From Atopobium sp. (lineage in GTDB: Bacteria > Actinomycetota > Coriobacteriia > Coriobacteriales > Atopobiaceae): a stretch of DNA of 64,000 nucleotides. Shown piece after piece: positions 53,119 through 61,776 of the stretch. The stretch is from positions 1 through 64,000 of the forward strand of contig JABZHC010000002.1 in assembly GCA_015259035.1 (NCBI GenBank). Reading direction: 5' to 3'. Under the pieces are notes generated by a model that saw only the letters and a program-made list of their open reading frames with translations, searched no databases and was not told the origin of the DNA. The translations under genes were made by a program, and so were the position numbers. The first letter of the stretch is position 1. Every line of letters starts with the position of its first letter.

Positions 53119-54054
53119 ATGGGAGCCTTTGTGGAGTCTGACGGATATAAGACATACGAGAACCCCAATGAGCTAAGAAGGATTCAGATTCTTTCCACGC
53201 TTTTGATGGATGAGCTTGACCGCGTCTGTACGGAGCTTGGTATTTCGTATCAGGCGTACGGTGGAACAGCTATTGGCGCTGTGAGGCACAAAGGCTTTAT
53301 TCCTTGGGATGATGATGTAGACATCTCGATGTTCCGCGAGGACTATGAGATTTTTTTGGAGAAGGCACCAGCACTTCTTCGTCCAGATTTTTGCATTCAA
53401 AACGGCAGGACGAACAATTACTTTCCTGCAGTAAATACAAACCTTTCTTTAAAGGGAACAGTGTGTGTTCCTGATGAGTTTATGACCTGCCCTTTTACGT
53501 ACGCTATCTCAATTGGAATTTTCCCCTTTGATAAGATTCCTGCAGACCCTAAGAAGCTTGCCAAGATTAAGCGTCAGACATGGTTCTGGGGTCGTCTGAA
53601 CTTCCTTCTGGTTACTCCAACTCCACGCGTGCCGTTGACTGGCTGGAAGAAGAAAGTTGCTCTTGCGGGATGTTTTGTCATTCACCACACCTTGAAGCTC
53701 TTTAGGGTTTCATCCGCGCTGATTCAGCGTAAGTGGGATGAGGCAGCTCGTACTGCGGAGGGCGAGAATACCAATCATTACGCCAGTTTTGTTGAACCTG
53801 ATCCAGAGAACTGGTCTATGGATAAAGAGGATGTATTTCCTATGGTTCGTGTTCCTTTTGAGGACATTACTACTACGCTTCCTAAGGAATACGACAAGCT
53901 CTTAACCAGAGGATATGGTAATTACATGCAGCTTCCTCCAGAAAAGGATAGAAAGAATCACCATCCTGGCGCGCTTGATTTTGGTAAGTGGAAAGATGTG
54001 GATGTTACCAAGGGAAGTCGTCAGGCATTTGAAGATTTTGGCCAGAAAAGCTAA
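53119..54054 (+). CDS. licD: LicD family phosphotransferase (second copy)
   Basis: 311 residues, second LicD paralogue. YGGTAIGAVRHKGFIPWDDDVDIS carries the metal motif DDDVD. The GTG at 53131 with GGGAG five bases upstream may be the true start instead of the ATG at 53119. Two LicDs allow two phosphocholine acceptor positions or two substrates. Confidence 0.9.
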   Translation: MGAFVESDGYKTYENPNELRRIQILSTLLMDELDRVCTELGISYQAYGGTAIGAVRHKGFIPWDDDVDISMFREDYEIFLEKAPALLRPDFCIQNGRTNNYFPAVNTNLSLKGTVCVPDEFMTCPFTYAISIGIFPFDKIPADPKKLAKIKRQTWFWGRLNFLLVTPTPRVPLTGWKKKVALAGCFVIHHTLKLFRVSSALIQRKWDEAARTAEGENTNHYASFVEPDPENWSMDKEDVFPMVRVPFEDITTTLPKEYDKLLTRGYGNYMQLPPEKDRKNHHPGALDFGKWKDVDVTKGSRQAFEDFGQKS

Positions 54055-54056
54055 TT

Positions 54057-55307
54057 ATGACTATTGATACTTCTGCGGAACAGCTTAAGAAAAACTACTT
54101 CTGGAATACGCTTGGTTCTTTGATGAACGCGGCTTCAACGGTACTTATGTTGATGGTAGTCACGCGTACCATGGGAGCTGCCGCTGGTGGTGTTTTCTCG
54201 CTTGCGTATGCTGTGGCCCAGCAGCTGATGGTCATTGGTCACTTTGAGATTAGAACGTACCAGGTTACCGATACAGAAGAAGTATTTTCGTTTGGCGTGT
54301 ACCTTGCTGCACGAATTATCACAACTGTTTTAATGATTGCGGGAATTGCTATTTTTACCCTGCAGTCTCAGGGGTTGAGTTACGAGGGTGTGCTGTATGC
54401 TCTTATTGCGTCGCTACGTTTATTTGACGTTGTAGAAGATGTATTTCACGGCATGTTCCAGCAGCATGGTCGCTTAGATATTGCTGGCAGGGCATTCTTT
54501 TATCGTGTACTTGCAACGGTTGTTGGCTTTGCAGTAGGTGTGCTTCTTACAAAGAACCTGCTTGTTGGTGCAGCTCTTTCTTTTGTTGCATCGCTGATAG
54601 TTATGATTGTGCTTGTCATTCCTCCTACTAAGAGGATGGCAACGCTTAAGCCTACGTTTGACTTTACGCAAATTACAAAGCTGCTGGTTACTACTGCTCC
54701 GTTGTTTGCTGGCTCATTCTTGCTGACGTACGTTGTTGGTGCTCCTCGCTATGCGTTGGGCGGTCTGAGTAATCAGGAACTTCTTACCTTCTTTACCGCT
54801 CTTGCTATGCCCGCTATGGTTATCAATCTTTTAAGTAACTTTGTCTTTAAGCCACTGCTTACTCAGATGGCTGAGTATTGGAATAATCAGCAAGACAAGC
54901 AGTTTGTGGGCCTGATTCTTAAGGGTTTTGCCGTAGTTGCTTTAGCTACTGCTGTTTCTATGGCGCTGGCTTGGCCGCTAGGCGCTCCAGTTCTTGGACT
55001 TCTCTATGGTCTTGATTTTGAACCGTATAAGCTGGAGCTTTTGATGCTGCTTTTTGGCGGTCTTCTTAATGCCCTCACAGTTATTTTGTACTACGCTGTA
55101 GTAACCATGCGTAAGCAGGTAGCGGTATTTGTGAGCTATGCAGCAGGTGCAGGTTTTGCCGCGCTTACAGGAGGATGGTTTGTAGGCAACTTTGGCATTA
55201 TGGGAGCATGTGTGCTCTATGATGTCTCGCTTGCAATTCTTGCTCTAGTATTTGGAATCTTCTGCTTCTTGGGATTTAAAGACCAAAAGGAAAAGTCCGC
55301 TGTGTAA
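54057..55307 (+). CDS. polysaccharide flippase (Wzx/MATE-like)
   Basis: 416 residues, about 12 membrane helices, of the oligosaccharide flippase family. It begins 2 bp after licD, so the lipid-linked glycan is probably decorated and flipped by the same transcription unit. Confidence 0.85.
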   Translation: MTIDTSAEQLKKNYFWNTLGSLMNAASTVLMLMVVTRTMGAAAGGVFSLAYAVAQQLMVIGHFEIRTYQVTDTEEVFSFGVYLAARIITTVLMIAGIAIFTLQSQGLSYEGVLYALIASLRLFDVVEDVFHGMFQQHGRLDIAGRAFFYRVLATVVGFAVGVLLTKNLLVGAALSFVASLIVMIVLVIPPTKRMATLKPTFDFTQITKLLVTTAPLFAGSFLLTYVVGAPRYALGGLSNQELLTFFTALAMPAMVINLLSNFVFKPLLTQMAEYWNNQQDKQFVGLILKGFAVVALATAVSMALAWPLGAPVLGLLYGLDFEPYKLELLMLLFGGLLNALTVILYYAVVTMRKQVAVFVSYAAGAGFAALTGGWFVGNFGIMGACVLYDVSLAILALVFGIFCFLGFKDQKEKSAV

Positions 55308-55318
55308 GCGGACTTTTT
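55291..55318. terminator. terminator after flippase
   Basis: Stem AAAGTCCGC/GCGGACTTT with a 7-base loop and TTTT. It overlaps the flippase stop codon. Confidence 0.88.
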
Positions 55319-55364
55319 AATGTATTACCTGTGTGAGCGTGCCGTCAGGGAGCTGACGTGTCGT

Positions 55365-55751
55365 TTACACGCGAGTACGCTGATTAAGATCAGTTACAAA
55401 ACCAAGGTTTTTCTCGTCTCGTGCATCTTTGTCACGCAGAGCAAGCTCAGCTGAAAGCTGCTCAACCTTATAGGTGAGCTTGGAGATTGCACAGGACTGA
55501 TGGAAAATCCTGATAAGCATCATCACAATAACCAGCATCAGGACAAAGTTTGCAGGGCTCATAAAGCCAAACAGACCCGAGAAGAAATACGCAAGTTGGG
55601 GAATAAGCGCAAACAAAACGAGGATTCCTGCAGAAACAACCCAATAGACAGAGTCGGAGATACGAATCTTTGATTTACGGACGCTATTGATGACAATGCC
55701 CATGGCAAAAAGAGCACCAATAAGCAGCAGAATTCTGAGAACTAAAGTCAT
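55365..55751 (-). CDS. DUF2304 membrane protein
   Basis: 128 residues: three hydrophobic segments and a charged C-terminal coiled-coil-like tail (SAELALRDKDA). DUF2304 genes commonly follow a GT2, as here (9 bp gap). Probably an accessory subunit of the glycosyltransferase. Confidence 0.85.
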   Translation of the reverse strand: MTLVLRILLLIGALFAMGIVINSVRKSKIRISDSVYWVVSAGILVLFALIPQLAYFFSGLFGFMSPANFVLMLVIVMMLIRIFHQSCAISKLTYKVEQLSAELALRDKDARDEKNLGFVTDLNQRTRV

Positions 55752-55760
55752 GGTGTCACC

Positions 55761-56447
55761 TTATCTAAACCACTGGAAAAGCAAAAGCGAGAGGCACGTG
55801 CGAGCCATATACATAATTGAGTTATAGAAGCTCAAATAGGACTCGCCTCCTTGACGCTCACGCATCTCAGTTTCAATCTCGACAACCTTAGCTCCTCGAC
55901 GCATCAGCAGCGAGATAGTGTCTGGCTCGGGGGAGAAGTCAAAGGAGCGCGCATACGTCTCAATGAGACCACGATCGTACATACGCATGCCTGAGGTAGG
56001 GTCAGTAATGGTTTGACCAGTGCTTGTCTTGATAAGCCAAGAAATCAGCTTGGAGCCAATCTCTCGAGGAGAGTTTCCGCGAGCCTTGGTGACAAAGCGG
56101 GAAGCAATAACAATGTTTGCTCCCTCGTTTACCATTGCTTGCGCCATAGGAGCAATGTACTCAGGTCTATGTTGACCATCGGAGTCAAACTGCACCACAG
56201 CGTCATAACCATGTTCTTTGGCATAGCGCATACCAGCTCTAAAGCCTGCGGAAAGGCCTCCGTTAACTGGCAAATTGAGGTAGTTAAATCCACGCTCTTT
56301 ACAGATATCCAGTGTGCGGTCAGCGGAGCCATCGTTGATTATGATGTAATCAACTTGAGGAGCTACCTGGCACAACTCTGTAATAGTTGAAGCAATGCAG
56401 GCTTCTTCGTTGTAAGCGGGAACGACTGCAAGAATTCTCACAAGCAT
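55761..56447 (-). CDS. glycosyltransferase family 2 (DPM1-like)
   Basis: 228 residues. AVVPAYNEEACI, NDGSADRT and DSDGQHRPEY (DxD) are clear. It transfers a sugar to polyprenyl phosphate in the inner leaflet; C-terminal hydrophobic stretch is short. Works with the DUF2304 protein downstream. Confidence 0.88.
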   Translation of the reverse strand: MLVRILAVVPAYNEEACIASTITELCQVAPQVDYIIINDGSADRTLDICKERGFNYLNLPVNGGLSAGFRAGMRYAKEHGYDAVVQFDSDGQHRPEYIAPMAQAMVNEGANIVIASRFVTKARGNSPREIGSKLISWLIKTSTGQTITDPTSGMRMYDRGLIETYARSFDFSPEPDTISLLMRRGAKVVEIETEMRERQGGESYLSFYNSIMYMARTCLSLLLFQWFR

Positions 56448-56557
56448 CCTTTGAATTGCAAATTACACGTTAACTGCATGAATATCATAGCTCAAAAGCC
56501 GAATTAAACTTGACTCGTATATAGTAGATTACCTAAAGAAATCGAAAGGTGAACGCT

Positions 56558-57163
56558 ATGGAGTTTCCAAAAGAGCTTAAAAACCCTATTCAATCGGGCA
56601 ATTTTACGTTTTATGACACCTCGATTGAAGGTGTAAAGGTTGTGGACGTAAAGCTGTACGGTGATGCGCGTGGTGGCTTTATGGAGACCTATCGTGAAGA
56701 AAACTTTGTTGCAGGCGGCATTGATGCTTCTTTTGTACAGGATAATCAGTCCTCATCCGTTCAGGGCGTGCTCCGCGGCCTTCACTTCCAGATTGAGCAT
56801 CCTCAGGCAAAGCTTGTGCGTGTAATCTCTGGCACTGTCTTTGACGTTGCTGTTGACCTGCGAGAGGGAAGTCCAACTTGGGGTCAGTGGGAAGGCGTTG
56901 TCCTGTCCGCTGAGAACCGCAGGCAGTTCTTTGTTCCTCGCGGATTTGCCCACGGTTTCTTGGTACTCTCTGAGACTGCGGAGTTCTGCTATAAGTGTGA
57001 CGACATCTATCATCCAGGTGATGAGGGCGGCATCATGTGGAATGATCCAGAGCTTGGCATTGAGTGGCCAGCATTTCTTGGCGAGAAGACCTTAGATTCA
57101 GCAAAGGTTATTCTTTCCGACAAAGATAAGATTCATCCAGCACTTTCTTCACTTAAGAAGTAA
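56558..57163 (+). CDS. rmlC: dTDP-4-dehydrorhamnose 3,5-epimerase
   Basis: 201 residues, cupin-fold epimerase. RGLHFQIEHPQAKLV and the FVPRGFAHGFLVLS segment hold the active-site residues. ATG at 56558 with AAAGGTG upstream. The fourth rml gene, 8 kb away from rmlA-D-B but in the same glycan region, completing dTDP-L-rhamnose synthesis. Confidence 0.95.
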   Translation: MEFPKELKNPIQSGNFTFYDTSIEGVKVVDVKLYGDARGGFMETYREENFVAGGIDASFVQDNQSSSVQGVLRGLHFQIEHPQAKLVRVISGTVFDVAVDLREGSPTWGQWEGVVLSAENRRQFFVPRGFAHGFLVLSETAEFCYKCDDIYHPGDEGGIMWNDPELGIEWPAFLGEKTLDSAKVILSDKDKIHPALSSLKK

Positions 57164-57189
57164 CAAGCGCTGAAGGCAAGTTAGGTACT

Positions 57190-59820
57190 ATGAACGAACG
57201 TAATCGTCGTGAGCGAGAATCCACAGCTCACGAGCTAAATCGCATGAACGAGGCGGAGTGGACAGAGGAAGCTTCTGACAAGGAGCTCTCAACTCAGCCG
57301 CTTCCTCGCGCAACACAGATGGAACTTCTCGCCCCAGCGGGAGGTCCAGCGCCATTTACCGCAGCTCTTGCTGGTGGTGCTGACGCTATTTACTGCGGCC
57401 TGGGTAACAACTTCAACGCCCGCCGTGGTGCGGACAACTTTGATGACGAGTCGTTTGCGCGTGCGTGTAGACAGGCTCATCTAGCTGGCGCTCGCGTGTA
57501 CGTTACTGTTAACGTTGTTGTTAAGTGGGACGAGATGCAGCGGGTACTGCGCTTGATTCGCCGCGCGTGGGTTCTTGGTGCTGATGCTTTTATCATCCAG
57601 GACTGGGGTCTTATGGCTCAGGTAAGAAAGACCTGGCCAGAGATTGAATGCCACGTATCAACGCAGGCAAATATCCACGATACGCGCGGTGTTGCTGCCT
57701 GTAAAAAGCTTGGCGTGGGCCGCGTGACGCTGTCCAGAGAGCTTACGAAAGAAGAAATTTCTACCATTTCTAAGCTCGGCGTTGAGCTGGAGTGTTTTGG
57801 TCACGGCGCCTTGTGCTTCTGCTATTCGGGCATCTGTCACATGTCATCTATGCGAGGAGATCGCTCTGCTAACCGTGGAGCCTGTGCTCAGCCGTGCCGC
57901 CTGCCGTATGAGCTGCTCAATTCTAAGCATGAAGTTGTCTCGATGGGTGGCATTGATAGACTGCTCTGCCCTAAGGATTACTGCACTATTGATGACGTGC
58001 CTGACATGATTGAGGCGGGCGTTGGTTCGCTTAAAATTGAGGGCCGCATGAAGGCACCCGAGTACGTGTATTCGGTGGTGTCTTCGTATCGTCAGGCTAT
58101 TGATGCTGCCGAGAAGGGCGTGGATAACCAGGCCGATGTGGCACGTCGCCACCGCTTGCTTAAACGCTCGTTTAACCGTGGCCTGACCAACGCGTACCTG
58201 CATGGTACCGCTGGCAACGAGATGATGAGCTACGAGCGCTCTAACAACCGCGGTGAAATTGTTGGTGAGGTCACCGGCGGACGCCCACTTGAGGATGCTC
58301 TTGAGCGTAAGAGTGGTCTGAATGGTGGCCGTGTTAAGCTGCGCCGTTACAAGCAGGCAGATGTTGACCTTATTGCACACGCGCCTATTGGCAAGAATGA
58401 CTTGCTTGAAATTAGGCCGCTCGATGAACCTGACAAGTTCTTGACTGCTCTTTGTCCTGTTGATGTTGAGCCAGGTCAGACAGTTACCGTGCGCACTTCT
58501 CGCGTTATGCAGACCGGATCTACGGTACGCATTATTCGCTCTGAAGCGGCGCGCGTAGCTGCTGAGCAGATCTCTTCACTGGAATATCCTCGTAAACGAG
58601 CTGTTGACGTGGCTATTATTGCCCGCATTGGCCAGCCCTTTACTGTGGCCCTTACTACCGCAGACGGTGTGGCAAGCGCGTCTGTCGAGGACTTTGTGGT
58701 GGAGGAGGCCCGCACTAAGGCGGTAACCTCTGACGAGCTCATTGAGCACGTTGGACGCATGGGAACCTCGCCGTTTGAGGCCGTAAGCTTTGACGTCCAG
58801 ATGGACGATACGTGCGGCATGAGCTTTAGTGCTGTCCACAAGGTCCGCGCTGCGGCATGTGAGCAGCTCGAGGCTGCGCTTCTTGAGGAGTACCAGAACC
58901 GCGAGCAGAAGATTGCTCCGCTTTCCCGTCTTGCCTATCAAAAGGAGCGAGAAGCCCAAGACAAAGAGAAGCTTTTTGCCTTTGATGAGGCGGCTGCAAA
59001 AACAAATGCATCGCAGGCAGAGGTCTGTGTTCTAGTTGAGACTCCAGAGCAGGCACGTGTTGCGCTCAAGGCGGGAGCACATCGTCTGTACGCAACTACC
59101 GATGCGCTCGCAGAGACTTCGTGGCCAGAGGATCTTCTCGCCAAGGTGACCCCATGGCTTGATGAGGTATGTCGCGAGATTGACCATAATCGCTTGGATC
59201 CCTACGTTGCTGCAGGTAAGCCGATTGCCGTGGGAAACATCTCCGAGCTGGCGTTGGCCGTTGAGCGCGGAGCCATCCCTGAGGTGCGCGAGTGCATTCC
59301 AGTCCACAACGACTACGCTTTGCAGGCACTTGCCGACATGGGCGCAGAAGGTGTCTGGCTCAACTCCGAGCTTACCCTCCAAGAGATCTGTCATATGGCG
59401 AGAAACGCCTCGATTCCTGTGGGTTATATGGTCAGCGGCCGTATTCGTACCATGACCACTGAGCACTGCATTTTGATGTCTACGGGCAAGTGTATCCACG
59501 ATTGCGATGTCTGTAAGCTGCGCCTTGAGGAGCACACGCTTAGAGGTATTGATAACGATTACATGCCCGTAAGGACTGACAGACATGGTCGCTCCAAGAT
59601 TTGGAGCCCTAAGCTCTTTGACGGCGTGCCAGAGATTGCCGAGATGCTCTCTGCCGGCGTGAAGCGCTTTATGGTAGACGCAACGCTTCTAAGTACGGAG
59701 CAGACACGGGAGGCTACCTCTCGCGTAGCTGCTGCTATTGCGGCAACAGCGTCGGGTGCATCATTGCCTACACGTCTGAAAGATGCGTCAGTTGGACATC
59801 TTTTCTCGCCAATTGGATAG
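57190..59820 (+). CDS. U32-family peptidase / tRNA hydroxylation-type protein
   Basis: 876 residues, of the long U32 type (DUF3656). The N-terminal TIM-barrel (about 45-330) has LLAPAGG, CFCYSGICHMSS and RGACAQPCRLPY with conserved cysteines that may bind an iron-sulfur centre. In E. coli, related U32 proteins (TrhP/RlhA) act in RNA hydroxylation, so a peptidase activity is not assured. Start ATG at 57190. The adjoining rmlC gene ends 26 bp earlier. Confidence 0.85.
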   Translation: MNERNRRERESTAHELNRMNEAEWTEEASDKELSTQPLPRATQMELLAPAGGPAPFTAALAGGADAIYCGLGNNFNARRGADNFDDESFARACRQAHLAGARVYVTVNVVVKWDEMQRVLRLIRRAWVLGADAFIIQDWGLMAQVRKTWPEIECHVSTQANIHDTRGVAACKKLGVGRVTLSRELTKEEISTISKLGVELECFGHGALCFCYSGICHMSSMRGDRSANRGACAQPCRLPYELLNSKHEVVSMGGIDRLLCPKDYCTIDDVPDMIEAGVGSLKIEGRMKAPEYVYSVVSSYRQAIDAAEKGVDNQADVARRHRLLKRSFNRGLTNAYLHGTAGNEMMSYERSNNRGEIVGEVTGGRPLEDALERKSGLNGGRVKLRRYKQADVDLIAHAPIGKNDLLEIRPLDEPDKFLTALCPVDVEPGQTVTVRTSRVMQTGSTVRIIRSEAARVAAEQISSLEYPRKRAVDVAIIARIGQPFTVALTTADGVASASVEDFVVEEARTKAVTSDELIEHVGRMGTSPFEAVSFDVQMDDTCGMSFSAVHKVRAAACEQLEAALLEEYQNREQKIAPLSRLAYQKEREAQDKEKLFAFDEAAAKTNASQAEVCVLVETPEQARVALKAGAHRLYATTDALAETSWPEDLLAKVTPWLDEVCREIDHNRLDPYVAAGKPIAVGNISELALAVERGAIPEVRECIPVHNDYALQALADMGAEGVWLNSELTLQEICHMARNASIPVGYMVSGRIRTMTTEHCILMSTGKCIHDCDVCKLRLEEHTLRGIDNDYMPVRTDRHGRSKIWSPKLFDGVPEIAEMLSAGVKRFMVDATLLSTEQTREATSRVAAAIAATASGASLPTRLKDASVGHLFSPIG

Positions 59821-59909
59821 TGCAGAAATAAGTTTGGAATTTTGGGTAGGATACCCATGTCGTAAATTATGGGCGCGTCCGCGCTTGAAGAGTTTGAATA
59901 GGAGCAAAC

Positions 59910-60146
59910 ATGGCCATTAATCGTGACCTTTTGAATGCAACCCTTGATGTTATTCGTCAGAGCCTTCAGACCGATGGCGGTGACGTTGAGCTTATTGATG
60001 TAAGCGATGACGGCACCGTAACGCTTGAGATGACTGGTTCTTGCGCTGGCTGCCCAATGTCTGCATATGATATGTCTGAGGGTATTGAGCGTATCCTGAT
60101 TGAGCACGTTCCTGGTGTAAAGCGCGTTCAGCCTGCAATGCTGTAA
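59910..60146 (+). CDS. NifU C-terminal domain protein
   Basis: 78 residues forming a single NifU-like domain with the Fe-S ligand pair in SCAGCPMS. It probably carries or delivers iron-sulfur clusters. AGGAGC precedes the ATG. Confidence 0.92.
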   Translation: MAINRDLLNATLDVIRQSLQTDGGDVELIDVSDDGTVTLEMTGSCAGCPMSAYDMSEGIERILIEHVPGVKRVQPAML

Positions 60147-60157
60147 GTTATCGCTCG

Positions 60158-60182
60158 GCGTCAAAAAGTGAACATTTGACGC
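60158..60182. repeat. hairpin after nifU-like gene
   Basis: Stem GCGTCAAA/TTTGACGC, 9-base loop, no T run. Possible weak terminator. Confidence 0.4.
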
Positions 60183-60274
60183 TTATCGGTTGTGAGCTTC
60201 ATGCGCATAAACGTGTTTTTTATGCAGAGAAGTTGTGGTGAACCATAATTGACCTGCGTAATTACAAAATTTAT

Positions 60275-60312
60275 ATATCACGCCCCTCACATTATTGTGT
60301 AGGGCGTGATAT
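60275..60312. terminator. terminator-like hairpin before dcd
   Basis: Long stem ATATCACGCCC/GGGCGTGATAT with a partly paired middle. AT-rich flanks on both sides; could terminate on either strand. Confidence 0.6.
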
Positions 60313-60377
60313 TTTATATAAATGGATAATTAGTTTTTCTGACCATTCATTTGTATGACGTAAGAAAGGTGGACGTT

Positions 60378-60935
60378 GTGGTTCTTTCTGATTGCGACAT
60401 TAAAGCCGAGATTGCTGCTGGTCGTATCGTTATTGAGCCTCTGTGTGAGCAGAATGTACAGCCTGCATCAGTTGATGTATGTCTTGGCTCAAACTTTAGA
60501 ATTTTCCGCAATTCTACGCATACCTCAATTGATCCACTTGTAGCTCAAGAGGGTCTTACTGAGTCAATTGATGTTCCTGAGGGAGAAGTTTTTGTTCTTC
60601 ATCCTGGTCAGTTTGCGCTTGGTACCACGCTTGAGCGCATTGCTATTCCTGACGATATCCTTGGCAAACTTGAAGGTAAGTCCACCTTGGGTCGCTTAGG
60701 CCTTATGATTCACTCAACTGCAGGTTATGTTGATCCAGGTTGGGACGGAGAGCTCACACTGGAGCTTTCTAATGTTGCTAACCTTCCAATCATCTTGCAT
60801 CCTGGCATGAGGATTGGTCAGCTTTCCTTTGAGCGTATGAGCTCTCCTGTTGAGCGTCCTTATGGCTGCAAAGATCTTGGCAGCCATTATCAGGGTCAGC
60901 GCGGAGCAACTCCTTCGCATGTTCTTTCAAAGTAG
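60378..60935 (+). CDS. dcd: dCTP deaminase
   Basis: 185 residues, converts dCTP to dUTP. Starts MVLSDCDIKAEI at GTG 60378 with AAAGGTGG upstream; an ATG at 60351 would add nine residues. Active-site EGKSTLGRLG and HSTAGYVDPGWDG are clear. Confidence 0.95.
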   Translation: MVLSDCDIKAEIAAGRIVIEPLCEQNVQPASVDVCLGSNFRIFRNSTHTSIDPLVAQEGLTESIDVPEGEVFVLHPGQFALGTTLERIAIPDDILGKLEGKSTLGRLGLMIHSTAGYVDPGWDGELTLELSNVANLPIILHPGMRIGQLSFERMSSPVERPYGCKDLGSHYQGQRGATPSHVLSK

Positions 60936-60956
60936 TTTTAGTAAGTAGGACGTATT

Positions 60957-61772
60957 GTGTGGCTTGATGCTTTCTATCATTCGTTAAACCCAGTAGCACT
61001 TTCTCTGGGTCCGCTGTCTATCAGATGGTATGGTCTGGCATATCTGGTGGGCTTTGTGCTTGCTGGCGTAGTTATGTATAGAACTGCTCAGCGCTGGAAA
61101 CTTAACGTTACCCTTGATGACGTGCTTAATTTGATGGTTGGCATCTCGTTTGGCGTTATTGTTGGCGCCCGTCTGTTCTACGTTATTTTCTACGGCGCTG
61201 GTTATTATGCGGCTCATCCACTTGATGCATTTGCCTTAAGTCAAGGTGGTATGAGCTTTCACGGTGGCCTTGTAGGTGCTGTTGTTGGCGGCTCTATTGT
61301 CTGTAAGGCATCGGGCCTCTCTATCCCTACCATCTGTGACCTGGGAGTTATTGGTGCGCCACTTGGTCTTTTCTTTGGACGCTGCGCAAACTTCATCAAC
61401 GGTGAACTTTGGGGAAAGCCAACAGATCTGCCTTGGGGAGTAATGTTTGAGACAGGAGGAGCGGTCTACCGTCATCCTTCTCAGCTCTACGAAGCACTTC
61501 TCGAGGGCCTTGTGATGTTTGCTATTTTGTACGTCCTTTCTAGGAAGTACCCTCCTCGTCCACAAGGAACGTTCATTGGAACGTTTTTGATGCTCTATGG
61601 CATTTTTAGGTTTGTCGTGGAATTTGTTCGTGTTCCAGACGAGCAGCTTGGCTACCTTTTTGGCAGCTTTATCACTATGGGACAGCTGCTCAGTCTGCCT
61701 TTAGTTGTACTTGGAATTGTGGTGCTTGTTTTGGCAAGAAGGCTAAATTCACCACAAGTTGGAAGGAATTAG
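60957..61772 (+). CDS. lgt: prolipoprotein diacylglyceryl transferase
   Basis: 271 residues, about seven membrane helices. SFHGGLVGAVVG and GRCANFINGELWG are Lgt hallmarks (His, Arg and Asn). It attaches the lipid anchor to lipobox cysteines such as that in the tannase-like protein of this window. GTG start at 60957, RBS AAGTAGGA. Confidence 0.96.
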   Translation: MWLDAFYHSLNPVALSLGPLSIRWYGLAYLVGFVLAGVVMYRTAQRWKLNVTLDDVLNLMVGISFGVIVGARLFYVIFYGAGYYAAHPLDAFALSQGGMSFHGGLVGAVVGGSIVCKASGLSIPTICDLGVIGAPLGLFFGRCANFINGELWGKPTDLPWGVMFETGGAVYRHPSQLYEALLEGLVMFAILYVLSRKYPPRPQGTFIGTFLMLYGIFRFVVEFVRVPDEQLGYLFGSFITMGQLLSLPLVVLGIVVLVLARRLNSPQVGRN

Positions 61773-61776
61773 AAGC

